The translations under genes and the position numbers were made by a program. A stretch of 6,909 nt of DNA from Candidatus Babelota bacterium (GTDB lineage: Bacteria > JAGOBX01). A model generated the notes under the pieces. That model saw only the letters and a list, made by a program, of their open reading frames with translations. It did not search any database and was not told the origin of the DNA. The DNA lies in NCBI GenBank assembly GCA_017999075.1, contig JAGOBX010000190.1:1-6909 (forward strand). The letters are read 5' to 3'. This document shows, piece after piece, positions 1 to 6,856 of the stretch (position 1 is the stretch's first letter; every line of letters starts with the position of its first letter).

Positions 1-238
1 AATTCCTGAATCTTCCCGAATTGCTGTTTGTTTCAACAAGCACTACAGGAATCGAACACGAGCTGTTTGTGCTCGCAATATTATTGTTTATCAGGTAAAC
101 CAGCATAGTATCTGAAGTGTTTGGGTTCAAATCAACTGCCGCAGCTTCAATGTAAATATTAGAGTTAGGCAGAATGTCGCTGTTCAGAGCTGAAGTGTAA
201 TTTGATTCTTTGAATTCTATGTTTGTTATGTTTGCAGG
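1..238 (-). repeat. Module B6, cut by the window edge (residues 2153-2231)
   Basis: This is the first 79 residues of a type B module, with YIEAAAVDLNPNTSDT, NNNIASTNSSCSIPV and LVETNSNSGRFRN. The window ends right after this hallmark, so the second half and all that follows are missing. Codons here use more CTG, AGC, AAC and GCG than the same positions of B5, making this the least AT-rich part of the gene by eye. Confidence 0.9.
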
Positions 239-3200
239 AGATACAGAGTTTTGTATTGTAATGGTATCTGTTTGAGTATCGCTGCCTGAATTTCCCGCAG
301 CTTCAATTGTAATAATAGTTCCGGCATTTACAGCATACAAATAGCGTTCGTTAATATCAGAATAATTTGCTATTTTGAAATAACCTTGAAATTTACCTGA
401 ATTTTCTTCTGTTTCTGTTAGTATTAAAGTTATTCCGTTTTCGTCGTCTGAAGAAAATGCGCGGCATATTAAAGTATCTATTGTTATAGAATTACCGTCT
501 CTGCCGTTTGCTTCAACATATAAAAATGAATTCGTACTGATATTTCCATATAATGCTGATGAATAATTTGAAACCATAAATCTTATATTGTCTAAAACAA
601 TAGGAAAAGAAGGAATTGTTACTTTGATTGTATCAGATTTAGTTAAAGCTGTAACAGTTAAAGTGTCGCCGTAATTTGACTTTAATAATCCGATTGTTTT
701 ATTTGTAACATCTCCGAGTTGAGCTGTACCTCTGAATTTTCCGCTGTTTCCATTAGTTTCATATAAAGTTATTGGAATAGAACAATTTGTGTTTGAAGAA
801 GAAATATTGTTATTTGTTAAATAAGCAATTAAAGTATCTGAAGTGTTCGGATTTAAATCTAATGCGATTGCTTCTATATATAATTTTGAATTTGGTAAAA
901 GTTCATTTGATAAGTCTGATGTATAATCGGAATTTTTAAATTCTATATTTGCTACCTGAACAGGAGATTGAGAATATTGAATTGTGATTTTATTTGTTAA
1001 AGTTTCTGAACCGTCATAGCTTAAAGCGTAAACTGAAATTTCTGAACCAGGCATATATGCTTTTAAATAATCAAAAAAATCGTCGCTGAAAGTTGATAAA
1101 GTGAAAAAACCTCTTAATCGTCCAGTATTATTGGAGGTTTCAGTTAGAGAAATGTTTATTCCAGCAGGATCTTCGGTAGATATGGCCCTGCATACAAGAG
1201 TATCAACAGTTAAAGGATTTGCATCAACACCATTTATTTCAATATAAATATTTGAATTCGGACCAATATGGCCGGTTAATTCTTCAGAGTAAGTTGAATT
1301 CATAAAACGTATGTTATCAAGAAAAGTTTCAGGAGGTCTTGGAATTGTAATATGGGCAATGTGCGATTTATCTGAAACAATTACTGTTAAACTGTCGCCG
1401 TAATAAGCTTTCAATAATCCTATTGTTTTATTAGTAGCGTCTCCAAGATTTGCAGTGTTTCTGAATATGCCTGCATTACTGTTTATTTCAGTTAATATTA
1501 TAGGAATTGAACATGACGGATTTGTTTGAGATATAGAATTGTTTATAACATAAACCATCATAGTGTCAATAGTATTTGAATTTAAATCTACTGCAGCAGC
1601 TTCGATGTATAATGTTGAGCTTGGAAGTATCTCTGATGTAAGCGTTGAAGTATAATTATTTTCACGGAATTCAACATTATTTATAACAACAGGAGATGTA
1701 GGTAATTGAATTATGATTTCGTCAGTTCTTGTATCAGTTCCTGTAGAATTAGTAGCTTTTACTGTAATGGTACATCCTGATAAAACTGCTTTTAAATAAT
1801 CACGTATATCATCAGAAAAATTTAATAGTTTAAAAGCTCCTCTGTATTGACCGCTGTTTTTTTCTGTTTCTATCAGTGTTAATGTTATTCCTGTAGTATC
1901 TTCTGAAGAATAAGCTATGCAAAGCATTGTATCGATTGTTAGATCGCTGCCGTCTGAACCTCGAGCTTCAATGTATAGCATATATTCTGGAGGCACGCTT
2001 CCTGAAAGTTCAGAATTATAGTCTGATTGCATAAACCGTAAACTATTAAGATTTAATGGTTGTTTGATTGAAGCGACTTGTATATATCTTGGATGCGGGT
2101 TCATTGAAGTAGTATCGCAAGCCGGATCATTTATTTCGATTTTTATTGAATCTCCTGCTGAAACACCTAATTCACTTCGTGTAATATTGGAAAAATCAGC
2201 TAATTTGAATTCACCGTAATATTTTCCTGAGTTTATACTTGATTCTGTTAATGTTATTGTAATATATTCGCCTGCTGCTGCAGATTCATTGGTGATTTTA
2301 ATTGATGTTGTGTCTGCGATAGCATTGTTTCCATAATCTCCTATAGCTTCAAGATATATTGATGAGTTATTTTCAATATTTCCAAAGTTAGGTATTGGTG
2401 AAGTTTGACCTGAAGATAAATATGCGTTTAATGCGTATAGAAACGTGGGAGATTTAGGGATTCCTATTGATAATGAAGAACGTATTGAGGTATCATTATA
2501 TAAAGTCAATGAAATGATATCTCCGGGCAACCCTAAAATATAATTGTTTCCATTATCAGTAAAATAATATATTTTAGGTTGTGGAGTTTGAGCGCTTATT
2601 TTATAAATTTCACTTCCTACGGCTGTTTCGGTCAGCATAATAGTTATACTGTCATCAGATACGCCTGTTATGGAATTTAAATTTCTATGGATAGTTATAA
2701 GTTTTGTATCAGTTAAAACCGCAGCTGAAGCATTTTCTGCAGCTGTCAGTTTTATATACATATTGTCTCCTGGAACTAAATCGCTGCTCAATTCAACGTC
2801 AGTTGAAGAATTTGAATAAAATTTTAAACTTAAAACATATTGATCTTCAGGTTGTTTGTAATTCTCAACATATAATCTTGTTAATGCGCTGTCTCCAGTA
2901 ACTCTTCCGAAAATTTGTATTGTGTCAGGACGCAACGCTTCAAGTTCTGATCTTCCGTCGTATTTATTAACTACTATTTGTTTTATAACAGGTATTGAAA
3001 CCCAGTTTTTATAAATGTTTGAATTAATTTCTGTTTCTAATAATGTGACAGTTATGGAATCTCTTGAACCTTCTGAATATAACGTGATGTTCAAAGTATC
3101 TCTTAATATGTCATTAGCATAAGGATAAGTATCTGATATTGCTTGTAAATCATATGCTTCGGCTTCTAAATACATATAACTGTATGCTGGTTCGAATGAT

Positions 3201-6200
3201 ATTTTTGTATTTGTTATTAAATTGGAATAACCTGAATCTCGATAAATTTTTATCGGACTTTTTAAACGCTCTGGAGTTATTTCAAAAGCAACCTGACGCT
3301 TTACTTCTATGCCTGGAGGAGAAGAAGTTGGAAGCATTGAATAAGGATCAAGAACTTTTACTTCAATCCAATCTCTTTTACTTGCCTCCACTCTGCCGCT
3401 TATTTGGATTCCTGCTTCATTCATATCAATTACGTAAATTGCAGTTCTGTATATTCCGGAATGTTTTTCAGTTTCGATAAGTTCATATATTGTATCCTGA
3501 GAAGCATCGCTTCTTTCAGTAGAACTTTGAACACTTATTTTTATAGTATCAGCCAGAAGATTACTGCTTGTGTTTTTATCTGCTGAAATTTCTAAGTAAA
3601 TGTAATCTCCTAATTTCACAGGAGAAAATTTTGTGGATGAATAGCTTGAAGATTCTTTTAAACTTACGGAAAAAAATGATGTAGGAGGCATATATACCGC
3701 AGTATATACAGTATCGGCTCCGTTTTTTAATAAAAAATTGTAATCTGCAGGAGTTATATTATAATATTTTGTGTCGCAGAATGCTAAAACTATCTGAGTC
3801 GCAGGGGTAAGTTTAAGTTTGTTTTCGTTTATTGAAGTTACATCACTTAAAGTTATATAATTTCTGAATATACCTGTATGTTTACCTGTTTCCAGCAGAG
3901 TTACATTGAACAGATAAGTTTGAGAATCATTGAAATTCGTGTCTCCTGAATTCATTACGGCATATAAGATTACACCGCAGGTATCAATTGTTAATTCGTT
4001 TAAATCAGTTGCAGTCATAGAAATATTAAGTCTATCCCCATAAGTTACCTGATTGTATGAAAGCCAGTTGTCTACGAAATTGGGTTGTTTAAACCTGAGT
4101 TCGTTATAAGTTGAAGGCTGCCGCGGAATAGTCATTTTAATTGTTATAGTATCGTTTGGATCAGTTGAATTTTTTACAGTAATATATATCGTATCACCGT
4201 AATTCGATTTGAGTTCGTCGACTGTGTCATTTGACAAAACAGTAATTCTGAATTTGCCTTGAAATCTGCCGCTGTTTGAAGATGATTCGGTTAATGAAAA
4301 ATTTACTATATCAGTTCTGTTTGAAGAAGAATACGATTGCATATCAAGAACATCTGCTGTTAAAGAATTAATGTCATCGGCGATTATTTCTACATATACA
4401 TAATCCTCGACAGTGTATTCTCCTGTTTTATTTGTCAGATATGTTGCGTCTGTTTTGACATTAAGGCTTATAATATTGGAAGGCTGGATAGCATTAAAGA
4501 TTGTTATAGTATCCCATTTATTTCCGCAGTTTATTGTTATTGTTTCACCTGTTTGATAAGCTTTTATATAATTTAGATTCTGATAGGAAAAATTGTTTAA
4601 TTCAACATAACCTCTGAAAATGCCTGAATTTTTCAAGGTTTCAGTCAATGTGATAAATATTGAACCATAAGTTGAAGTGCATAAAACGCTTGCAGTATCA
4701 ATGTAATACTGATTTCTGTCTGTTGCTGTAATTTCTATGTACAGTTTACTATATGCAGGAGTGGATTCTCCTAAATCTGAAGAATATCCTGAATTTTTGA
4801 ATTTTATAGATTGAATATCAACAGGAGATTTTGGAATTGTTACATAAATTGTATCCTGAATTTGTGAAGATATATTTTGAGTCATAACAATTGAATCACC
4901 GAATTTACAGGCCAATGTGTTTAATGTCTGATTAGAAGATTCGCCTAATTTTGCGGTTGCCTGAAATTTTCCTGAATTGCTGTTTGTTTCGACAAAGGTC
5001 AATGTTATACTGTCATTAGTTGTACGGTTATATAATATTCCTGTGAAAGTGTCGGTTGTTAATGAATTTGCGTCATTTGCAATTGATTCGATGTATAAGT
5101 ATTCATCAGGCAGCAATTCTCGGGTAATTGAAGATTCAAATAAAATTTCTTTAAAATCAATACTTAATATTGACAAAGGCTGAGAAACACCTAGTATAGC
5201 GATGCTGTCGCAATTATTTGGAGATATAAGATTAGAAATATAAATCACATTCCCTATATTTGACGCATTTATATATTTCAGGGTTGTATCTGAAAAAGTA
5301 GAAAGTTTAACTGAACCACGGTATTTTCCGGTGTTTGCACCTGTTTCCAATAATACTAATGTTATTCCTGAATTGTCTATTGTTGAAGTGCAGTAACATA
5401 ACATTGTATCAATAGTTAATGAATTTCCGTCAAGCCCATTAGCTTCAATGTATAAATTAGAATTTAAAGATACATTGCCTGACAAAATTTCAGTATATCC
5501 GGAATTCATAAATTGTAAATTATTTAGTGAAACAGGTGTTGCAGGAATAGTAATGAAAACAGTATCTACAACATTTAAATTTATTGATGAATAAATGACT
5601 ATAGTATCTCCGTAATTAACTTTTATTTTTTTTTCGGTTTGATTTGTTAATGATGAAAATTCAGCTGTTCCTCTGAATTTACCTGAATTACTGTTAGTTT
5701 CGGTTAGGTATATCCATAAACTGTCACCGGAATTTATGTTTTTTATTATTGCAATAAAACTATCTGTTGTAGAAGAATTTGCGTCTGAAGCTATAGCTTC
5801 TATATATATAATTTCATTTGGTAAAACATTTCGAGCTAATGAACTTACGTATCCGGCATTCATAAAATCTATAGATAAAATTGATGTAGGCTGCACTGAA
5901 TTTGATATGCATATACTGTCAGAAACATAAATGCCGTAATTTGCTGATATGTAAATTGTTTCTCCTGAATTATAGGCTTTTAAAAATTTTAAAGTCGTAT
6001 CGCTGAAATTTGATAATTGAATCCAACCCCTGTATTTACCTGTGTTATTTCCTGTTTCTGTAAGTTCAACTGTTATGCCAGCCAGGTCAATCGTGGATGT
6101 ACAGTAACATAACATTGTGTCAATTGATATTATATTTCCGTCCGCGCCGTTTGCTTCAATATATAAAATGGAATTCGATATAATGTTTCCGGTTAAAACA

Positions 6201-6694
6201 GTTGAATAATCAGAACTCATGAAATTTAATGTATTTAGAAGAGAAGGTTGAGCCGGAATAGTTATTTTTACAGAATCGAACTCTGTTGAATTATAATAAA
6301 ATCTTATTATTTCTCCTGAATTATTTTTTACGCCGATATAATTTGATTGGCTGTTTGACAAACCTTCGTTTACAATAGTTATGAGACTGCTTTTATATAA
6401 TCTTGAATCAGTTGAATCCTGAGTCATTTTTATATAAATTGTATCAAATAAATTTGAGCTATGTATTACAGTAATATAAAATGTGTCTTCCGGGATAGTT
6501 TGTAAATTAGGAAAAACCGTATCTGCAAGCAAATAAAATGATGAACCAGTGGTGATTTCAAATATTGAAGAATCTGTAAATGCAGAATTTTTGTATACTG
6601 TAAGAGAACTGATATTTACTGGAGAAGATAAAATTTTATCCGGTATTCCAGTTAATAATATGAATATTATTATAAGATATTTTAAATTTTTCAT
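1..6694 (-). CDS. Giant secreted multi-module repeat protein (C-terminus outside window)
   Basis: The frame from ATG 6694-6692 runs without a stop to position 1: 2,231 full codons plus one base. An in-frame TAA at 6712-6710 with no ATG in between fixes this start. The product has a signal peptide and then about 18 modules of 114-144 residues, most with YIEAxAxDxN, LTETxxNSGxFRG and GDTIxI-type segments separated by Pro-containing linkers. The alternating hydrophobic/polar pattern and the Ser/Thr/Asn/Ile-rich composition suggest extracellular beta-sandwich domains. No catalytic motif and no internal membrane segment are visible. LTET-NTG-F repeats are known in large bacterial and archaeal surface proteins of unknown function, so a structural, adhesive or cell-surface role is inferred rather than shown. 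The anchor or sorting signal should lie beyond the left edge. The module pattern holding one frame for 6.7 kb argues against frameshifts. The coding call is very secure; the role is not. Confidence 0.95.
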   Translation of the reverse strand, partial: MKNLKYLIIIFILLTGIPDKILSSPVNISSLTVYKNSAFTDSSIFEITTGSSFYLLADTVFPNLQTIPEDTFYITVIHSSNLFDTIYIKMTQDSTDSRLYKSSLITIVNEGLSNSQSNYIGVKNNSGEIIRFYYNSTEFDSVKITIPAQPSLLNTLNFMSSDYSTVLTGNIISNSILYIEANGADGNIISIDTMLCYCTSTIDLAGITVELTETGNNTGKYRGWIQLSNFSDTTLKFLKAYNSGETIYISANYGIYVSDSICISNSVQPTSILSIDFMNAGYVSSLARNVLPNEIIYIEAIASDANSSTTDSFIAIIKNINSGDSLWIYLTETNSNSGKFRGTAEFSSLTNQTEKKIKVNYGDTIVIYSSINLNVVDTVFITIPATPVSLNNLQFMNSGYTEILSGNVSLNSNLYIEANGLDGNSLTIDTMLCYCTSTIDNSGITLVLLETGANTGKYRGSVKLSTFSDTTLKYINASNIGNVIYISNLISPNNCDSIAILGVSQPLSILSIDFKEILFESSITRELLPDEYLYIESIANDANSLTTDTFTGILYNRTTNDSITLTFVETNSNSGKFQATAKLGESSNQTLNTLACKFGDSIVMTQNISSQIQDTIYVTIPKSPVDIQSIKFKNSGYSSDLGESTPAYSKLYIEITATDRNQYYIDTASVLCTSTYGSIFITLTETLKNSGIFRGYVELNNFSYQNLNYIKAYQTGETITINCGNKWDTITIFNAIQPSNIISLNVKTDATYLTNKTGEYTVEDYVYVEIIADDINSLTADVLDMQSYSSSNRTDIVNFSLTESSSNSGRFQGKFRITVLSNDTVDELKSNYGDTIYITVKNSTDPNDTITIKMTIPRQPSTYNELRFKQPNFVDNWLSYNQVTYGDRLNISMTATDLNELTIDTCGVILYAVMNSGDTNFNDSQTYLFNVTLLETGKHTGIFRNYITLSDVTSINENKLKLTPATQIVLAFCDTKYYNITPADYNFLLKNGADTVYTAVYMPPTSFFSVSLKESSSYSSTKFSPVKLGDYIYLEISADKNTSSNLLADTIKISVQSSTERSDASQDTIYELIETEKHSGIYRTAIYVIDMNEAGIQISGRVEASKRDWIEVKVLDPYSMLPTSSPPGIEVKRQVAFEITPERLKSPIKIYRDSGYSNLITNTKISFEPAYSYMYLEAEAYDLQAISDTYPYANDILRDTLNITLYSEGSRDSITVTLLETEINSNIYKNWVSIPVIKQIVVNKYDGRSELEALRPDTIQIFGRVTGDSALTRLYVENYKQPEDQYVLSLKFYSNSSTDVELSSDLVPGDNMYIKLTAAENASAAVLTDTKLITIHRNLNSITGVSDDSITIMLTETAVGSEIYKISAQTPQPKIYYFTDNGNNYILGLPGDIISLTLYNDTSIRSSLSIGIPKSPTFLYALNAYLSSGQTSPIPNFGNIENNSSIYLEAIGDYGNNAIADTTSIKITNESAAAGEYITITLTESSINSGKYYGEFKLADFSNITRSELGVSAGDSIKIEINDPACDTTSMNPHPRYIQVASIKQPLNLNSLRFMQSDYNSELSGSVPPEYMLYIEARGSDGSDLTIDTMLCIAYSSEDTTGITLTLIETEKNSGQYRGAFKLLNFSDDIRDYLKAVLSGCTITVKATNSTGTDTRTDEIIIQLPTSPVVINNVEFRENNYTSTLTSEILPSSTLYIEAAAVDLNSNTIDTMMVYVINNSISQTNPSCSIPIILTEINSNAGIFRNTANLGDATNKTIGLLKAYYGDSLTVIVSDKSHIAHITIPRPPETFLDNIRFMNSTYSEELTGHIGPNSNIYIEINGVDANPLTVDTLVCRAISTEDPAGINISLTETSNNTGRLRGFFTLSTFSDDFFDYLKAYMPGSEISVYALSYDGSETLTNKITIQYSQSPVQVANIEFKNSDYTSDLSNELLPNSKLYIEAIALDLNPNTSDTLIAYLTNNNISSSNTNCSIPITLYETNGNSGKFRGTAQLGDVTNKTIGLLKSNYGDTLTVTALTKSDTIKVTIPSFPIVLDNIRFMVSNYSSALYGNISTNSFLYVEANGRDGNSITIDTLICRAFSSDDENGITLILTETEENSGKFQGYFKIANYSDINERYLYAVNAGTIITIEAAGNSGSDTQTDTITIQNSVSPANITNIEFKESNYTSALNSDILPNSNIYIEAAAVDLNPNTSDTMLVYLINNNIASTNSSCSIPVVLVETNSNSGRFRN
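239..604 (-). repeat. Module A6 (residues 2031-2152)
   Basis: This is a type A module of 122 residues with YVEANGRDGN, DTLICRAFSSDDE, LTETEENSGKFQG, YLYAVNAGTIITI and the linker NSVSPA. It has one cysteine, at the same place as in A5. Confidence 0.9.
605..964 (-). repeat. Module B5 (residues 1911-2030)
   Basis: This is a type B module of 120 residues with YIEAIALDLNPNTSDT, NNNISSSNTNCSIPI, LYETNGNSGKFRG, LGDVTNKTIGLLKSNYGDTL and the linker VTIPSFP. Over the first 74 residues from NIEFK it matches B6 at 49 positions by hand count. Confidence 0.92.
965..1333 (-). repeat. Module A5 (residues 1788-1910)
   Basis: This is a type A module of 123 residues with YIEINGVDAN, a one-cysteine strand DTLVCRAISTEDP, LTETSNNTGRLRG, and DYLKAYMPGSEISV. 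It is closely related to A6 and to A4. The linker to B5 is SQSPV. Confidence 0.9.
1334..1693 (-). repeat. Module B4 (residues 1668-1787)
   Basis: This is a type B module of 120 residues with YIEAAAVDLN, INNSISQTNPSCSIPI, LTEINSNAGIFRN, and LGDATNKTIGLLKAYYGDSL. It is the first module with the Cys-Ser-Ile-Pro segment typical of B modules in the second block. It ends in ITIPRPP. Confidence 0.9.
1694..2059 (-). repeat. Module A4 (residues 1546-1667)
   Basis: This is a type A module of 122 residues with YIEARGSDGS, LTIDTMLCIAYSSED, LIETEKNSGQYRG and NFSDDIRDYLKAVLSG. It opens the second regular block. It has two cysteines (MLC and SGCTI), which makes it intermediate between A1-A3 and A5-A6. Confidence 0.9.
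2060..2449 (-). repeat. Module C5: transitional repeat (residues 1416-1545)
   Basis: This module of 130 residues has YLEAIGDYGN, LTESSINSGKYYG, an A-like FSNITRSELGVSAGDSI and one cysteine near the end (DPACDTT). It resembles type A more than the other C modules do. It is followed directly by A4, so two A-like modules sit side by side and the strict alternation is broken here. Confidence 0.78.
2450..2851 (-). repeat. Module C4: divergent repeat with degraded hallmark (residues 1282-1415)
   Basis: This module of 134 residues has YIKLTAAENA in place of YIEAxAxDxN, and LTETAVGSEIYKI, in which the NSGxFRG half is lost. A GLPGDIISL strand keeps the GD position, and the linker IPKSP is intact. It has no cysteine. 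Confidence 0.75.
2852..3274 (-). repeat. Module C3: enlarged divergent repeat (residues 1141-1281)
   Basis: This module of 141 residues has YLEAEAYDLQ and a hallmark without the usual Ser-Gly pair (LLETEINSNIYKN). It is followed by a charged region around NKYDGRSELEALRPDTIQI and then FGRVTGDS. No cysteine is present. It lacks the NYGDTI-type strand in its normal form, so the second half of the domain may fold differently. Confidence 0.72.
3275..3685 (-). repeat. Module C2: enlarged divergent repeat (residues 1004-1140)
   Basis: This module of 137 residues has YLEISADKNT and LIETEKHSGIYRT. After the hallmark it carries a segment unlike the A or B types (around ISGRVEASKRDWIEVKVLDP) and a Pro/Ser-rich loop (LPTSSPPG). 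It is more charged than its neighbours and has no cysteine. Confidence 0.75.
3686..4117 (-). repeat. Module C1: enlarged divergent repeat (residues 860-1003)
   Basis: At 144 residues this is the longest module. It keeps SMTATDLN, LTIDTCG and LLETGKHTGIFRN. The C-terminal third is expanded, with a Tyr/Asn-rich stretch around CDTKYYNITPADYNF before the linker MPPTS. It has two cysteines, one in the usual A-type strand position. It is probably derived from a type A module and then extended. Confidence 0.75.
4118..4483 (-). repeat. Module B3 (residues 738-859)
   Basis: This is a type B module of 122 residues with YVEIIADDIN, LTESSSNSGRFQG and SNYGDTIYI, ending in MTIPRQP. It has no cysteine. Extra residues lie in the final strand region (NSTDPND). 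It closes the first regular A-B block. Confidence 0.87.
4484..4825 (-). repeat. Module A3 (residues 624-737)
   Basis: This is a type A module of 114 residues, the shortest complete one. It has YIEITATDRN, a one-cysteine version of the strand (ASVLCTS), LTETLKNSGIFRG, and YIKAYQTGETI followed by a second cysteine (INCGN). It diverges from A1 and A2 mainly in the loop after the cysteine strand, which is shorter here. Confidence 0.88.
4826..5179 (-). repeat. Module B2 (residues 506-623)
   Basis: This is a type B module of 118 residues with YIESIANDAN, FVETNSNSGKFQA and CKFGDSIVM, ending in the linker VTIPKSPV. It has the same length as B1. It carries a single cysteine just before the GD strand, at a place where B1 and B3 have none. 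Confidence 0.9.
5180..5536 (-). repeat. Module A2 (residues 387-505)
   Basis: This is a type A module of 119 residues with YIEANGLDGN, IDTMLCYCTS, LLETGANTGKYRG and FSDTTLKYINA. As in A1, a third cysteine follows in the C-terminal third (NNCDSI). Its length equals that of A1, and the two are the most alike A modules in the first block. Confidence 0.9.
5537..5890 (-). repeat. Module B1 (residues 269-386)
   Basis: This is a type B module of 118 residues with YIEAIASDAN, LTETNSNSGKFRG and VNYGDTIVI, ending in the B-to-A linker ITIPATPV. It contains no cysteine, unlike the A modules on both sides. It has the shorter middle region seen in B modules of the first block, lacking the Cys-Ser-Ile-Pro segment of B4-B6. 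Confidence 0.9.
5891..6247 (-). repeat. Module A1 (residues 150-268)
   Basis: This is a type A module of 119 residues with YIEANGADGN, the cysteine-bearing strand IDTMLCYCTS, LTETGNNTGKYRG, and then FSDTTLKFLKAYNSGETI. A third cysteine lies in the last strand (DSICIS). It is closely similar to A2, with the YIEANGxDGN and MLCYCTSTID segments nearly identical. Confidence 0.9.
6248..6622 (-). repeat. Module N0: divergent first repeat (residues 25-149)
   Basis: This segment of 125 residues has the module length and the same order of elements, but degenerate landmarks: FYLLAD stands where YIEA normally is, and QDSTDSRLYK replaces the LTETxxNSGxFRG hallmark. It ends with the linker IPAQP that leads into A1. 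It has no cysteine. It may be a capping domain at the free end of the fibre; this is inferred from position and divergence. Confidence 0.6.
6623..6694 (-). other. Sec-type signal peptide coding segment
   Basis: Residues 1-24 begin MKNLKY (basic n-region), continue with a hydrophobic core LIIIFILLTGI (residues 7-17), and end in a polar stretch PDKILSS. Cleavage is plausible after Ser23 or Ser24, with small residues at -1. There is no lipobox cysteine, so a lipoprotein is not indicated. The mature protein would begin with SPVNI or PVNI, which resembles the inter-module linker, so the repeat array starts almost directly after the cleavage site. The export call is well supported; the exact cleavage site is inferred. 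Confidence 0.85.
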
Positions 6695-6708
6695 TATTTT
6701 AGTTAAGT

Positions 6709-6736
6709 ATTATAATTTTTATATAATAAAAATCAA
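6709..6736 (-). promoter_or_regulatory. Possible sigma-70-type promoter for the giant gene
   Basis: Read on the minus strand, TTGATT (6736-6731) is followed after 16 bases by a perfect TATAAT (6714-6709). The start codon lies 14 bases beyond the -10 box, so the transcript would have a leader of only about eight bases. No AGGAG-like ribosome site lies before the ATG; the preceding bases are AACTAAAATA. In DNA this AT-rich, such boxes arise easily by chance, so the call is weak. Confidence 0.3.
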
Positions 6737-6750
6737 ATAGTATTTTTAGC

Positions 6751-6782
6751 AAATAAAAAAATCATATTATATTTTTTTATTT
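6751..6782. repeat. Perfect inverted repeat made only of A and T
   Basis: Arms of 12 bases at 6751-6762 (AAATAAAAAAAT) and 6771-6782 are exact reverse complements around an 8-base loop. It could be a weak terminator of an upstream gene, a protein-binding site or a chance product of A and T tracts. It lacks the G+C-rich stem of a standard intrinsic terminator. Confidence 0.35.
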
Positions 6783-6856
6783 TATATTTAAAGTATATTT
6801 TTAGTTCGTCTTACACAAAAAATCCAACAAAATTAAATTCGGTGAATTAATAAAAA

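Noticed and set aside
1-6694. A nucleotide repeat array such as CRISPR or a recent DNA tandem duplication
   Set aside because: The periodicity is clear only at the protein level. The copies differ at many bases, there are no short identical repeats with unique spacers, and the frame is kept throughout.
4118-6694. Assignment to a named adhesin or gliding-motility surface protein
   Set aside because: Size and repeat design are compatible, but no diagnostic domain, C-terminal sorting signal or neighbouring gene is visible, so a gene name would be a guess.
2704-6740. Short plus-strand open frames of 60-113 codons (at 2704-2901, 3139-3480, 3404-3586, 4977-5183, 5736-5930 and 6549-6740)
   Set aside because: All but the last lie wholly inside the long minus-strand gene, and the last overlaps its 5' end. 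They are antisense shadows with no domain, no ribosome site and no independent support. Those at 4977 and 5736 echo each other only because the opposite strand is repetitive.
6828-6835. TAATTTTG on the minus strand, matching the Bacteroidota -7 box TAnnTTTG
   Set aside because: No TTTG box is found at the expected distance upstream, and the implied leader would be about 130 bases. A single match in such AT-rich DNA is not evidence.
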